Below, piece after piece: positions 26,944-35,530 of a DNA stretch of 47,615 bases. Source of the DNA: an uncultured Pelagibacteraceae bacterium (lineage in GTDB: Bacteria; Pseudomonadota; Alphaproteobacteria; Pelagibacterales; Pelagibacteraceae). The first letter of the stretch is position 1, and each line of letters starts with the position of its first letter. The translations under genes and the position numbers were made by a program. The notes beneath the pieces are model-generated. The model was not told the DNA's origin and searched no databases. It was given only the letters and a program-made list of their open reading frames with translations. Location: NCBI GenBank assembly GCA_902611175.1, contig CACLYQ010000007.1, positions 1 through 47,615 on the forward strand, written 5' to 3'.

Positions 26944-29181
26944 ATGAGTGCGGAATTTCATAAAAGTAAAACATTTAAATCAGCAGAATTAAGTAAGTGC
27001 CCTTTTACGGGTGCAGGTACACCAGCAAAATTTAGCGCTGGAAGAGGACAAACAAACAGAGATTTTTGGCCAAATAGTTTGAATTTGAAAATTTTAAGTC
27101 AGCACTCTAATTTATCAAATCCAATGGAGAAAAAATTTAGTTATTCTAAAGAATTTAAAAAACTTAACTACAAAGCACTCAAAAAAGATTTAAACAAATT
27201 AATGACTGACTCACAGGACTGGTGGCCAGCAGATTACGGTCATTATGGTCCTTTATTTATTAGATTAGCATGGCACGCAGCAGGTACATACAGAACAGGC
27301 GATGGTAGAGGGGGAGCTGGAACAGGTAATCAAAGATTTGCACCGTTAAATGCTTGGCCTGATAATGTTAATTTAGATAAAGCTAGATTACTTTTGTGGC
27401 CAATAAAACAAAAATATGGAAAAAGAATTTCTTGGGCAGATTTATTTATACTAGTTGGAAATGTAGCATTAGAGTCAATGGGCTTTAAAACTTTCGGTTT
27501 TGGAGCGGGAAGAACTGATATCTGGGAGCCAGAAGATGATATTTACTGGGGTTCAGAAAAAGAAATGTTAGGTGTTAAAAGATACAGTGGAAAAAGAGAT
27601 CTTGAACAACCATTGGGGGCTTCTCACATGGGATTAATTTATGTAAATCCACAAGGTCCAGATTTTAATCCAGATCCATTAAAAGCGGCTCATGATATTA
27701 GAGAAACATTTGGACGAATGGCAATGAATGATTATGAAACTGTTGCATTAGTTGCGGGTGGGCACACCTTTGGAAAATCTCATGGTGCTGCACCTGAATC
27801 ACATAAAGGACCTGATCCAGAAGCATCAAGAATTCAAGATCAAGCAACTGGCTGGAATAGTAATTACAAATCAGGAAAAGGTGTACATGCAATAAGTAGT
27901 GGTATTGAAGGAGCATGGACACAAACACCAACACAATGGGATATGGGTTACTTTGATTGCTTATTTAACCATGAATGGGAATTGACCAGAGGACCTGCTG
28001 GGGCATTCCAATGGACTCCAAAAAAGAATGGTCAGAGAATAAAAATGGTACCGGATGCTCATGATAAAAACAAAATGCATCCTCCTATGATGCAAACGAC
28101 TGATTTATCTCTGAGAATGGATAAAAGTTATGGACCAATTTCAAAACATTTTTTTCAAAATCCAGATGAATTTGCAGATGCATTTGCAAGAGCTTGGTTT
28201 AAGCTTACTCATAGAGACATGGGGCCAAGAGCATGTTATTTGGGTAGCGAAGTACCAAAAGAACAATTAATTTGGCAAGATCCTATAGATAAACCAAAAT
28301 ATAAACTTAAATCAAAAGATATAAGAGATTTGAAATCTAAGCTTTCAAAATCAAAAATCTCCGCGTCTGATTTAGTTTCTACAGCCTGGGCATCTGCTTC
28401 CACATACAGAGGTTCTGATAAAAGAGGTGGAGCAAACGGAGCAAGAATTATGCTTGAGCCTCAAAGAAGTTGGAAAGTTAATAACCCTAAAAAACTATCA
28501 AAGGTTATTAAAGCTCTACAAAAAATTAAGAAAAGATTTGATACAAATAAAAAATCAGTCTCAATGGCGGATCTTATAGTGCTAGGTGGAAATGTAGGAG
28601 TTGAAATGGCAGCTAAAAAGGCTGGTCACAAAATTCAAGTCCCATTTAACCCTGGAAGAGGAGATGCCAGACAAGACCAGACAGATGTAAATTCATTTGG
28701 ATTGCTTGAGCCGCAAGCGGATGGTTTTAGAAACTACATGAAAAAAGGTAAATCTAATGTTTCAGCTGAGGAAAAATTAATTGATAAGGCACAATTAATG
28801 GGATTAACGGCACCAGAGATGACAGTTCTTGTAGGAGGAATGAGAGTTTTAGATACAAACTATGATAGTTCTAAAAATGGAGTTTTCACAAAAAAACCTG
28901 GAACTCTATCAACAGATTATTTTGTAAATCTTCTTGATATGAGTACCACTTGGAAAGAAACTGACAAATCTGAACAATATTTTGTTGGTAAAGATAGAAA
29001 GTCTAAAAAAACTAAGTGGAAAGGTTCAAGAGTTGACCTTATTTTTGGTTCAAATTCTCAATTAAGAGCATTAGCCGAAGTCTATGCTTGCAAAGATTCA
29101 TCAGACAAATTTGTCAAAGACTTTGTATCCGCATGGGTCAAAGTGATGAATGCAGATAGATTTGATTTAAGATTAAACTAG
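26944..29181 (+). CDS. katG: Bifunctional catalase-peroxidase KatG
   Basis: KatG is a heme enzyme that dismutates hydrogen peroxide and also has peroxidase activity. The 745 residues contain the N-terminal catalytic half and the C-terminal duplicated half. The distal triad is Arg107, Trp110 and His111 ([12 protein letters not shown]). Tyr233 ([10 protein letters not shown]) and Met259 (FGRMAMND) complete the Met-Tyr-Trp adduct needed for catalase activity, and the proximal heme ligand is His274 (GGHTFGK). Nothing essential is missing. It has its own promoter with Irr boxes and a strong Shine-Dalgarno, and leads a likely three-gene operon. No secretion signal is visible, so it should be cytoplasmic. 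Confidence 0.98.
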   Translation: MSAEFHKSKTFKSAELSKCPFTGAGTPAKFSAGRGQTNRDFWPNSLNLKILSQHSNLSNPMEKKFSYSKEFKKLNYKALKKDLNKLMTDSQDWWPADYGHYGPLFIRLAWHAAGTYRTGDGRGGAGTGNQRFAPLNAWPDNVNLDKARLLLWPIKQKYGKRISWADLFILVGNVALESMGFKTFGFGAGRTDIWEPEDDIYWGSEKEMLGVKRYSGKRDLEQPLGASHMGLIYVNPQGPDFNPDPLKAAHDIRETFGRMAMNDYETVALVAGGHTFGKSHGAAPESHKGPDPEASRIQDQATGWNSNYKSGKGVHAISSGIEGAWTQTPTQWDMGYFDCLFNHEWELTRGPAGAFQWTPKKNGQRIKMVPDAHDKNKMHPPMMQTTDLSLRMDKSYGPISKHFFQNPDEFADAFARAWFKLTHRDMGPRACYLGSEVPKEQLIWQDPIDKPKYKLKSKDIRDLKSKLSKSKISASDLVSTAWASASTYRGSDKRGGANGARIMLEPQRSWKVNNPKKLSKVIKALQKIKKRFDTNKKSVSMADLIVLGGNVGVEMAAKKAGHKIQVPFNPGRGDARQDQTDVNSFGLLEPQADGFRNYMKKGKSNVSAEEKLIDKAQLMGLTAPEMTVLVGGMRVLDTNYDSSKNGVFTKKPGTLSTDYFVNLLDMSTTWKETDKSEQYFVGKDRKSKKTKWKGSRVDLIFGSNSQLRALAEVYACKDSSDKFVKDFVSAWVKVMNADRFDLRLN

Positions 29182-29200
29182 TATTAAGGAAAGCGGAAAA

Positions 29201-29797
29201 ATGACATCACTATCGTTCGAAGACTTTTATAAAGTTCCTGAAATTAAGTTTGATATAAATAGATTGCGAAATGACTTAAATCTAATTTTAAAGAAAAAGA
29301 AATTTAATTCGCCAGGTGTTACTCACTTTGGTGCAATTCCTCTAAATCAAATTCCAAATAACAAAGACTCTATAGAAGGGAACAATATCAGAGGTAGATA
29401 TTGGACTATTGCTGATGAGACAGGAAAAGAAGTCTCAAGAGATATTGATATTGATGAATCGAAATATACTCAGTTGCTACCAGAGTTCGAGAAAACTTAT
29501 TTTAAAGAGGTTTATGAAATTCTTAGTAAAAAATTTAAACTAGGAAGAGTAAGGCTTTTATTAAAAGAGCCAAGATCAACGCTAAGCTGGCACAAAGATC
29601 CAGAGTGTAGATTACATATTCCGATAGTAACCAATGCAGGTTGTTCAATGGTCATTGAAAATGTTGCAAAACATTTGCCTGCAGATGGACATGTATGGAT
29701 TACTAACAATACAAAGTATCATAACTTTTTTAATGGAGGAGAACAGGCTAGAGTTCACTTAGTTGCTTGTGTTCTTGAAAGCCCGTTTAAAGAATAA
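29201..29797 (+). CDS. AspH-superfamily 2-oxoglutarate/Fe(II) oxygenase, function unknown
   Basis: The 198-residue protein resembles the aspartyl/asparaginyl beta-hydroxylase fold. The metal site is readable: His131-Lys-Asp133 (SWHKDPE) and His174 (TKYHNFF), with Arg184 ten residues later (QARVHL) as the 2-oxoglutarate anchor. That is the same spacing as human AspH His725/Arg735. The HxD pair gives a full facial triad, as in bacterial proline hydroxylases of this superfamily. The substrate could be a free amino acid, a peptide or a protein side chain. It sits 19 nt after katG with an AAGGA motif and overlaps the next gene by one base, so it should share Irr control. Confidence 0.8.
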   Translation: MTSLSFEDFYKVPEIKFDINRLRNDLNLILKKKKFNSPGVTHFGAIPLNQIPNNKDSIEGNNIRGRYWTIADETGKEVSRDIDIDESKYTQLLPEFEKTYFKEVYEILSKKFKLGRVRLLLKEPRSTLSWHKDPECRLHIPIVTNAGCSMVIENVAKHLPADGHVWITNNTKYHNFFNGGEQARVHLVACVLESPFKE

Positions 29798-30039
29798 TGG
29801 AAGTTACCAACGGTATTTTTAAAGCTGCCGGTCAGATTTATTCCAATAACAGAGGCTCTATTTTAAGAACAATTGTTTATACAGTTGGTCATTTTGCAAT
29901 TGCTATAACTGTTTTGATGATAGTTGCTGATGTATCTTTTATGATAGCTTTGACTGATGCAATTGTAGAACCAATTGCCAATTCTATATGGTATTTCATT
30001 TTAGATAAGTGGTGGGCAAGTAGATCAAAAAGTAAATAA
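29797..30039 (+). CDS. DUF2061-type small membrane protein
   Basis: This is an 80-residue protein with two hydrophobic segments (residues about 22-45 and 48-68), a conserved ILRTIVYTVGHF opening and a C-terminal WYFILDKWWASR. That pattern fits DUF2061, a two-helix inner-membrane family without known function. The ATG shares its first base with the oxygenase stop (TAATG). It ends the katG operon, and its stop lies inside a Fur-box-like sequence. Confidence 0.7.
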   Translation: MEVTNGIFKAAGQIYSNNRGSILRTIVYTVGHFAIAITVLMIVADVSFMIALTDAIVEPIANSIWYFILDKWWASRSKSK

Positions 30040-30050
30040 TAATCATTATC
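30032..30050 (+). promoter_or_regulatory. Fur-box-like sequence
   Basis: The 19-mer GTAAATAATAATCATTATC agrees at 16 of 19 positions with the classical Fur box GATAATGATAATCATTATC, including an unbroken 12-base right side. It overlaps the last codons of the DUF2061 gene and lies about 150 bp before the cysteine-rich microprotein gene. A Fur-family gene is present in the window, but alphaproteobacterial Fur/Mur specificity can differ, and the region is AT-rich. Confidence 0.4.
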
Positions 30051-30091
30051 AATAAGTATTTAAGAAAAATTTAATAAGGATAATTAGTAGT

Positions 30092-30139
30092 AATAATAAT
30101 TATTCGCAAAAAAAATGCGTAAATAATAATTATTCGCAA
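30092..30139 (+). repeat. Pair of 18-bp direct repeats with palindromic cores
   Basis: AATAATAATTATTCGCAA occurs identically at 30092-30109 and 30122-30139, exactly 30 bp apart, close to three helical turns. Each contains the perfect palindrome AATAATTATT, and TGCG between the copies pairs with their CGCA ends. This looks like a two-site operator ahead of the microprotein gene at 30184. The regulator is unknown. Confidence 0.7.
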
Positions 30140-30183
30140 GGATATTTGTTGAAAATAATTTTTTCATATTTAATTTTTAATAT

Positions 30184-30363
30184 ATGCAAATAGAAAATTA
30201 TAATTGTAAAAAATGTGGATTAACAATTTCTTCAACTTGTTCCAAGTGTGATAAAATAGTTGATGTTGAAGTCCTTGATGATGGATGCATAGTTCAAAAG
30301 ACTAAATGTGTTGATTGTGCAAATGCTCCAGTGATCAAAGACGTTTGTGTCCAACAAAAATAA
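30184..30363 (+). CDS. 59-residue, eight-cysteine zinc-ribbon-like microprotein
   Basis: An ATG at 30184 opens a 59-codon frame with three CxxC pairs (Cys8/11, Cys19/22, Cys42/45) and further cysteines at 35 and 55, 8 of 59 residues in all. The first two pairs look like a four-cysteine zinc ribbon; an iron site of rubredoxin type is also possible. The protein is soluble and acidic in its centre. It is isolated between the katG operon and the convergent SH3 gene, behind repeat-rich regulatory DNA. I do not recognise a named family. The orderly cysteine spacing makes a chance ORF unlikely. Confidence 0.7.
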   Translation: MQIENYNCKKCGLTISSTCSKCDKIVDVEVLDDGCIVQKTKCVDCANAPVIKDVCVQQK

Positions 30364-30389
30364 TTAGTAAATACATATAACTTAAAGGG

Positions 30390-30836
30390 TTAGTTAATTT
30401 TTCCCCAAAGATTTTCTTCGTCAACCCACCCTTTAAAACTTTTAGTTTCTACTAAGCACCAATTTCTCTCGCATTTTTTCACTATCAATAATCTTCCTGT
30501 TTCTATTTTAGCCAAGGGTTTAGAAAATTTAGTTGGTTTTTTGAATAGAATTTTATTTGATACAGTTATAAAGGATTTTGATTGCTTCAATTGAGAAATG
30601 TGTATCCACCCACCATTCTTTTTATTGTCAATTATTCTTCTAAAATTTTCTTTTTTATCAATCACTTTTACCGGCAAGTTTATTTTCTTGTAAATATACT
30701 TTATTGGATAATCAAAACTTGGGCCATATCTTACGTTTACCTTATCATTTTTAAGCATTAAAAATTTTTCATTATCCTCCGAAATGGCATTCGAGGTAAA
30801 AAATATTATGATTAAAATCTTGAAGATTAATTGCAC
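30390..30836 (-). CDS. Exported SH3-domain protein
   Basis: The product of about 148 residues has a signal peptide (LIFKILIIIFFTSNAIS) and bacterial SH3-like modules. The first includes VNVRYGPSFDYPIKYIYKK and GGWIHISQL, and a second ends NWCLVETKSFKGWVDEENLWG. Such proteins bind peptidoglycan or other envelope ligands. I chose the GTG at 30836 because AAGGG lies 6 nt ahead of it. A TTG two codons upstream has no spacing from that motif. The start overlaps the end of the moeB-type gene by 10 nt. Alphaproteobacterial relatives often sit downstream of this cluster. Confidence 0.75.
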   Translation of the reverse strand: MQLIFKILIIIFFTSNAISEDNEKFLMLKNDKVNVRYGPSFDYPIKYIYKKINLPVKVIDKKENFRRIIDNKKNGGWIHISQLKQSKSFITVSNKILFKKPTKFSKPLAKIETGRLLIVKKCERNWCLVETKSFKGWVDEENLWGKIN

Positions 30837-31579
30837 AAGCAACCCTTTTTTTTAGTAAATTTTATTTTTCTAAATTCTAGTTTTTTTAGATTAACCACCA
30901 GAATTGATGAGTGAAGACTTTTATCAGAAGAAATTATGTTTTTTAAAACTTCATTTGCTTGCATACTCCCAATTATATTTGATGTAGTTCCTAATATTCC
31001 TTCACTTTCACAATTTAAAACTTCATCAGAAGGTTCTGACTGGTAAAAACATTTTAAGCATGGGCTTGATTTATTATTAAAATCGAATGAAAAAATATGT
31101 CCATCAAATTTGCTAATAGCACCAACTATTAATTTTCTTTTATATTTTAATGAAAATTTATTTATTAAAAATTTAGTTTTAAAATTATCTGTTCCATCTA
31201 CAATTATATCGAAATCTTTTACAATTTTATTTAAATTTTTTTCTGATGCTTTTTCTTTTAAAATTTTGACTTTTACATCTCTGTTAATTAATTTTATTCT
31301 TCTTTTAAAGATATCAACCTTAAATTTTCCAACATCTTTTGAAGTATACAAAATTTGTCTTTGAAGATTTGAAATATCTACTTTATCGTGATCAATAGCA
31401 CCTATATACCCTACACCGCATCTAGCCAACAAATCTGCAACTGGACTACCTAATCCACCAATTCCTACAATTAAAACTTTTGAATTAATTATTTTCTTTT
31501 GTCCTAATATACCAATATCCTTAAGTATTATTTGTCTAGAGTATCTCTCAAGCTTTCGTTTAGATAATGAATTTTTCAC
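30827..31579 (-). CDS. moeB: MoeB/ThiF-family sulfur-carrier adenylyltransferase
   Basis: This E1-like enzyme adenylates the C-terminal glycine of a sulfur carrier such as MoaD or ThiS. The 250 residues contain VGIGGLGSPVADLLARCGVG (nucleotide binding), IDHDKVDISNLQRQ, the VDGTDNFKTK segment, and zinc cysteines in CLKC and the C-terminal GCLC. MoeB and ThiF cannot be separated by sequence alone; the position after dut is common in alphaproteobacteria. It begins with GTG overlapping the dut stop as GTGA. Confidence 0.88.
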   Translation of the reverse strand: MKNSLSKRKLERYSRQIILKDIGILGQKKIINSKVLIVGIGGLGSPVADLLARCGVGYIGAIDHDKVDISNLQRQILYTSKDVGKFKVDIFKRRIKLINRDVKVKILKEKASEKNLNKIVKDFDIIVDGTDNFKTKFLINKFSLKYKRKLIVGAISKFDGHIFSFDFNNKSSPCLKCFYQSEPSDEVLNCESEGILGTTSNIIGSMQANEVLKNIISSDKSLHSSILVVNLKKLEFRKIKFTKKKGCLCN

Positions 31580-32013
31580 TTACCCGTTGATCCAAATCCA
31601 CCCGAACCTCTAATTGTCTCAGGCAAAGTTTCTACAGTTTCAAAATCTACTTTTAGAATTGGCATTAGTATCATTTGAGCAATTCTATCATTGTTATTTA
31701 CTGTAAAGTCTTTATCTCCATGATTAAATAAAATTACTTTTATTTCTCCTCTATAGTCACTATCAATTGTTCCAGGAGTATTTAATACACTTATATTATT
31801 TTTAGCCGCTAAACCTGAACGCGGCCTGATCTGAACTTCGGTATCCTCAGGTATTGCAATGGATATACCTGTTGGCACTAAAGCGTTTTCGCCCGGTTTA
31901 ATTACTATTTTCTTTTCAATGAATGCAGTCAAATCTAGTCCAGATGATCCTGTTGTTTTATATTCTGGCAGTTTAACTTTCTTGTCTAATTTTTTAATTA
32001 AGACTTTAACCAT
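31576..32013 (-). CDS. dut: dUTP diphosphatase
   Basis: Dut hydrolyses dUTP to dUMP, keeping uracil out of DNA and supplying thymidylate synthesis. The 145-residue trimeric-type enzyme shows GSSGLDLTA, RPRSGLAAKN, the GTIDSDYRGEI catalytic loop and the C-terminal RGSGGFGSTG arm. It lies 4 bp after coaBC and overlaps the moeB-type gene. Confidence 0.97.
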   Translation of the reverse strand: MVKVLIKKLDKKVKLPEYKTTGSSGLDLTAFIEKKIVIKPGENALVPTGISIAIPEDTEVQIRPRSGLAAKNNISVLNTPGTIDSDYRGEIKVILFNHGDKDFTVNNNDRIAQMILMPILKVDFETVETLPETIRGSGGFGSTGK

Positions 32014-32017
32014 TAAG

Positions 32018-33217
32018 TTAATTAATCTGTTGAATTATTCTTTTGACTATTTCCTCAGCGACCAATGATTTGCTCATCTTTTCAAAATTTTCTTCAGGTT
32101 TATTTTTGTAAAATATAGAAATTTTATTAAAATCTGATCCAAATCCTATAGTTTGATCTGAGACATCATTTGCAATTACCCAGTCACAATTTTTTTCATT
32201 CAACTTCTCTTTTGCATTTGTCGAGAGATTGTTTGTTTCTGCTGCAAAACCAATTGTTATTTTTGGTCTTAATGAATTGTGATTAGATATATGATTTAAA
32301 ATATCGATATTTTTTTCTAGCTCTAAGTTAAATTCTTCATTCTTTTTAATCTTTGTACTTTTATAATTTTTCACTTTAAAATCAGAAACAGCTGCAGAAA
32401 AAATAGCTACATCTGTTGGTAGATTATTTAAACTTTCTTTGAACATCTCTTCAGCAGTTTCAACACTTACAAAATTAACGCCGTCCAAAGGTTTAATGCT
32501 TGTCTTTCCAGAAATAAGTGTCGTATCAAATCCATTGTCTCTAAGACATTTGGCTATTTCATATCCTTGTTTGCCACTGGATTTATTTGTAATAAATCTT
32601 ACAGGATCAATATATTCATTAGTTGGTCCTGCAGTAACTAAAGCTTTTAATTTTTTATTTTTATCTAAATTAGAAAAATAATTTTTAAGCGTATTGACTA
32701 TTTCATTTGGTTCTGTCATTTTTCCTTCTCCATATTCACCACATGCCATATCTCCTATCTCTGGTCCAATAATTTTGTATCCAAAGCTTTTTAATTTTAT
32801 TATGTTTTCTTTAGTAGAAGGATGCTCCCACATTCTTACATTCATTGCTGGTGCTAAAAATATTTGTTTGTTAGAGGCTAATAAAACAGTAGACGCCAAA
32901 TCTTCTGCATTTCCTGAGGCTACTTTAGATATAGTATTAGCTGTAATTGGTGCAACTAATACTGCATCAGCCCATCTTGATAAAGATATATGGTCCATCT
33001 CAGCTTCGTTCTCTGCACTAAATATATCGTCATAAACTTTTTCTTGAGAAAGAGACGAAACAGACAGTGGAGTTACAAATTCTTTTGCATTTTTTGTTAA
33101 TATAGTTTTTACACGAGCACCATTTTTCTTAAATAATCTTATTAACACAAGACTTTTGTAAGCAGAAATTCCACCACATATAATTAACAGTATTTTTTTA
33201 TTCTCAAAATAATTCAT
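32018..33217 (-). CDS. coaBC: Phosphopantothenoylcysteine decarboxylase/synthetase CoaBC
   Basis: This bifunctional enzyme joins cysteine to 4'-phosphopantothenate and decarboxylates the product on the way to coenzyme A. The 399 residues hold an N-terminal flavoprotein CoaC domain (GGISAYKSLVLIRLF, APAMNVRMWEHP, ACGEYGEGKM) and a C-terminal CoaB domain (TAGPTNEYIDPVRFITNKSS, FSAAVSDFKV). It sits between ubiB and dut, 8 bp after ubiB, as in other alphaproteobacteria. Confidence 0.96.
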   Translation of the reverse strand: MNYFENKKILLIICGGISAYKSLVLIRLFKKNGARVKTILTKNAKEFVTPLSVSSLSQEKVYDDIFSAENEAEMDHISLSRWADAVLVAPITANTISKVASGNAEDLASTVLLASNKQIFLAPAMNVRMWEHPSTKENIIKLKSFGYKIIGPEIGDMACGEYGEGKMTEPNEIVNTLKNYFSNLDKNKKLKALVTAGPTNEYIDPVRFITNKSSGKQGYEIAKCLRDNGFDTTLISGKTSIKPLDGVNFVSVETAEEMFKESLNNLPTDVAIFSAAVSDFKVKNYKSTKIKKNEEFNLELEKNIDILNHISNHNSLRPKITIGFAAETNNLSTNAKEKLNEKNCDWVIANDVSDQTIGFGSDFNKISIFYKNKPEENFEKMSKSLVAEEIVKRIIQQIN

Positions 33218-33225
33218 CGTCGAGA

Positions 33226-34794
33226 TTAAAATACTACTAATCCTAAAATTACAAGTAATAATAAACCAATGATTGATTGATTTCTGAAAGCTACCATTTC
33301 ATTTTTTTTTGTATTTAGATCATTATACGTATTAGTATTTTGTGGAATTTGTCCACTTGCAAGAAATGTTAATGCTTGATTTGCTTTATCCATTATTTGC
33401 GGCATATCTGGTAATCTTTTTATAACTTCTGCAGAATTTTTTAGGGTTTCATTTAATGTTGTTATAGGATCTTTTGTTTCTTTAAGCCATTTTTCGAGAA
33501 CAGGTCTTGACGTTTCCCAAATGTTTGTCTCTGGATTCAATCTTCTTGCAACACCTTCAACTACTACCATGGTTTTCTGTAGCATAAGTAACTGTGGTTG
33601 AGTTTGCATATTAAATTTTTCTGTCACATCAAAAAGTTGTTTGAGAAGTTTACCGCCAGATATATCTTTAATTGACTGACCAAATATTGGCTCTCCTATT
33701 GATCTTAGTGCTTGGGCGAGATCATCAACAGGCACTTCTTTTGGAACTAACCCTGCAGCCAAATGAACTTCAGCCACTTTTTTATAATCTCGTTTAATAA
33801 ATCCATATAAAATCTCAGCAAGAAATTTTTTACTCAAATCATCGAGCCTTCCCATTATACCAAAATCGATAGGAACTATTTGACCACTATTGTTTATAAA
33901 AATGTTACCTTGATGCATATCTGCATGAAAAAAACCATCTCTAACAGCATGTCTTAGAAAATGTTGAATAATATCTGATGCAATTTTTTTGGTATCTATA
34001 TTTCTTTTTTCTAACTCTTCTGTTTCTCTTATAGAGACACCTTCAACCCAGTCTAAAGTCATTACATTCTCACTTGTAAAATTCCAATAAATTCTAGGAA
34101 CTTGAAATCCACTGTCATTCTTAGTGTTTTCAGAATACTCATTAGCTGCAGCGGCTTCAAATCTTAAATCCATTTCTAAATTGGTTATTTCTTTTAGCAA
34201 ATAAACAACCTCAACTAATTTAAGTCTTTTCGTTTTTTTGATAATTGACTCAGTTAAAAAAGCAAAAAGCATCAAAGCATCGATTTCTTCATTGAATATT
34301 TTTTTTATATTTGGTCGTAAAATTTTTATAGCCACATCTTTAATTGTGCCATTATCATTTATTTGCGCTTTGTGAACTTGAGCTATAGATGCTGCTGCCA
34401 CTGGTTCAGATAGATTTATAATTGAATTAAAATTATCTTCCCCTAGATCTTTTTTGATTATTTCTTTAGCTTTAGATAATTCAAAGGGAGGCAAACGATC
34501 TTGTAAACTCTCTAGTTGCTTTGATAACTTTTCTCCAATTATATCTGGTCTAGTTGCTAGAAATTGACCTAATTTAATGAATGTTGTACCCATAGATTGC
34601 AAGGAGTTTGATAATCTTTCACCTTCGGTTTCATTTACAAAAGAATTATCTTTTTTTGAAAATGATAAAGACAACAAATAGAATAAAATTTTTATCCCAA
34701 TTGGTGGATTATGAAACTTTGTGAATATACTTAAAGCGTCAGATTTTGCTAATTTCCTTCCAAGCTTAAAAAGTATGTATAATTTTTTAATCAT
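33226..34794 (-). CDS. ubiB: UbiB-family ubiquinone biosynthesis ATPase/kinase-like protein
   Basis: UbiB/COQ8 is an atypical kinase-fold ATPase required for ubiquinone biosynthesis at the membrane. The product has 522 residues, with the KxGQ motif in TTFIKLGQFLATRPD, the AAASIAQVHKA alanine-rich loop, FHADMHQGN and PIDFGIMGR. A C-terminal hydrophobic helix (IIGLLLLVILGLVVF) anchors it. I chose the ATG at 34794, which overlaps the ubiE stop as ATGA. A TTG three codons upstream is possible but less likely. Confidence 0.95.
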   Translation of the reverse strand: MIKKLYILFKLGRKLAKSDALSIFTKFHNPPIGIKILFYLLSLSFSKKDNSFVNETEGERLSNSLQSMGTTFIKLGQFLATRPDIIGEKLSKQLESLQDRLPPFELSKAKEIIKKDLGEDNFNSIINLSEPVAAASIAQVHKAQINDNGTIKDVAIKILRPNIKKIFNEEIDALMLFAFLTESIIKKTKRLKLVEVVYLLKEITNLEMDLRFEAAAANEYSENTKNDSGFQVPRIYWNFTSENVMTLDWVEGVSIRETEELEKRNIDTKKIASDIIQHFLRHAVRDGFFHADMHQGNIFINNSGQIVPIDFGIMGRLDDLSKKFLAEILYGFIKRDYKKVAEVHLAAGLVPKEVPVDDLAQALRSIGEPIFGQSIKDISGGKLLKQLFDVTEKFNMQTQPQLLMLQKTMVVVEGVARRLNPETNIWETSRPVLEKWLKETKDPITTLNETLKNSAEVIKRLPDMPQIMDKANQALTFLASGQIPQNTNTYNDLNTKKNEMVAFRNQSIIGLLLLVILGLVVF

Positions 34795-35498
34795 ATTTTC
34801 CAACCTGAATGAATAGCTACTATTCCACCAGAAAAGTTTCTATATTCACATTTAATAAAATTATTTTTCTCCATTAAACCCTTTAATTCCTCTTGATTAA
34901 CAAATTCTTGGATACTTTTTATTAGATATTCATAAGGTTCTTTTTCACCAACCACAAATTTTCCTATTTCTGGAATTAATTTAGAGTATCTCTTATAGAC
35001 TAAATCTAAGTTTAAATTTTGAATTTTTGAAAATTCTAAACAAAAAAATCTACCTCCTGACTTTAAAACTCTGTACGCTTCACTTAAGGATTTATTAATA
35101 TTTTTTGTATTTCTTAAACCAAAACTGATTGTGTAATAATCACATGAATTAGATTTTAAAGGCAATTTCTCTGCCGAACCCTTAATCCACTTGATATTTT
35201 TGTAATTTGATAGTCTATTTTTTCCCTTTTTTATCATTCCTTCATTGGGGTCAATACAAAATAATTCTATATTTTTATTTGAACTATTATCGATAAAAAG
35301 TTTTGCTATATCACCTGTGCCACATGCAACATCTGCTAGAATTTTATTTTTACCTGGGTTCATCCAATTTATTAAATTTCTTTTCCAGATTCTATGAACC
35401 CCAAGTGACATTAAATCATTCATGATATCGTATTTATCGTAAACTTTATCAAACACGCCTTGGACTAGACCTTTTTTATTTTGAAGATATTGTTGCAT
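34791..35498 (-). CDS. ubiE: Demethylmenaquinone/2-polyprenyl-benzoquinol methyltransferase UbiE
   Basis: UbiE performs the C-methylation step of ubiquinone synthesis. The 235-residue SAM methyltransferase shows VFDKVYDKYDIMNDLMSLG, motif I ADVACGTGDIAK and the ISFGLRNTKNINKSLSEAYR segment characteristic of UbiE. It opens the ubiE-ubiB-coaBC-dut-moeB-SH3 operon and is divergent from mutM across 32 bp. Coq7 at 44957 acts in the same pathway. Confidence 0.96.
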   Translation of the reverse strand: MQQYLQNKKGLVQGVFDKVYDKYDIMNDLMSLGVHRIWKRNLINWMNPGKNKILADVACGTGDIAKLFIDNSSNKNIELFCIDPNEGMIKKGKNRLSNYKNIKWIKGSAEKLPLKSNSCDYYTISFGLRNTKNINKSLSEAYRVLKSGGRFFCLEFSKIQNLNLDLVYKRYSKLIPEIGKFVVGEKEPYEYLIKSIQEFVNQEELKGLMEKNNFIKCEYRNFSGGIVAIHSGWKI

Positions 35499-35530
35499 AA
35501 AATAAATAATATTAATTAATATAATAATAA

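Noticed and set aside
32439..33035. Antisense frames of 80 and 113 codons within coaBC
   Set aside because: Shadows of coaBC codons with no start context or family features.
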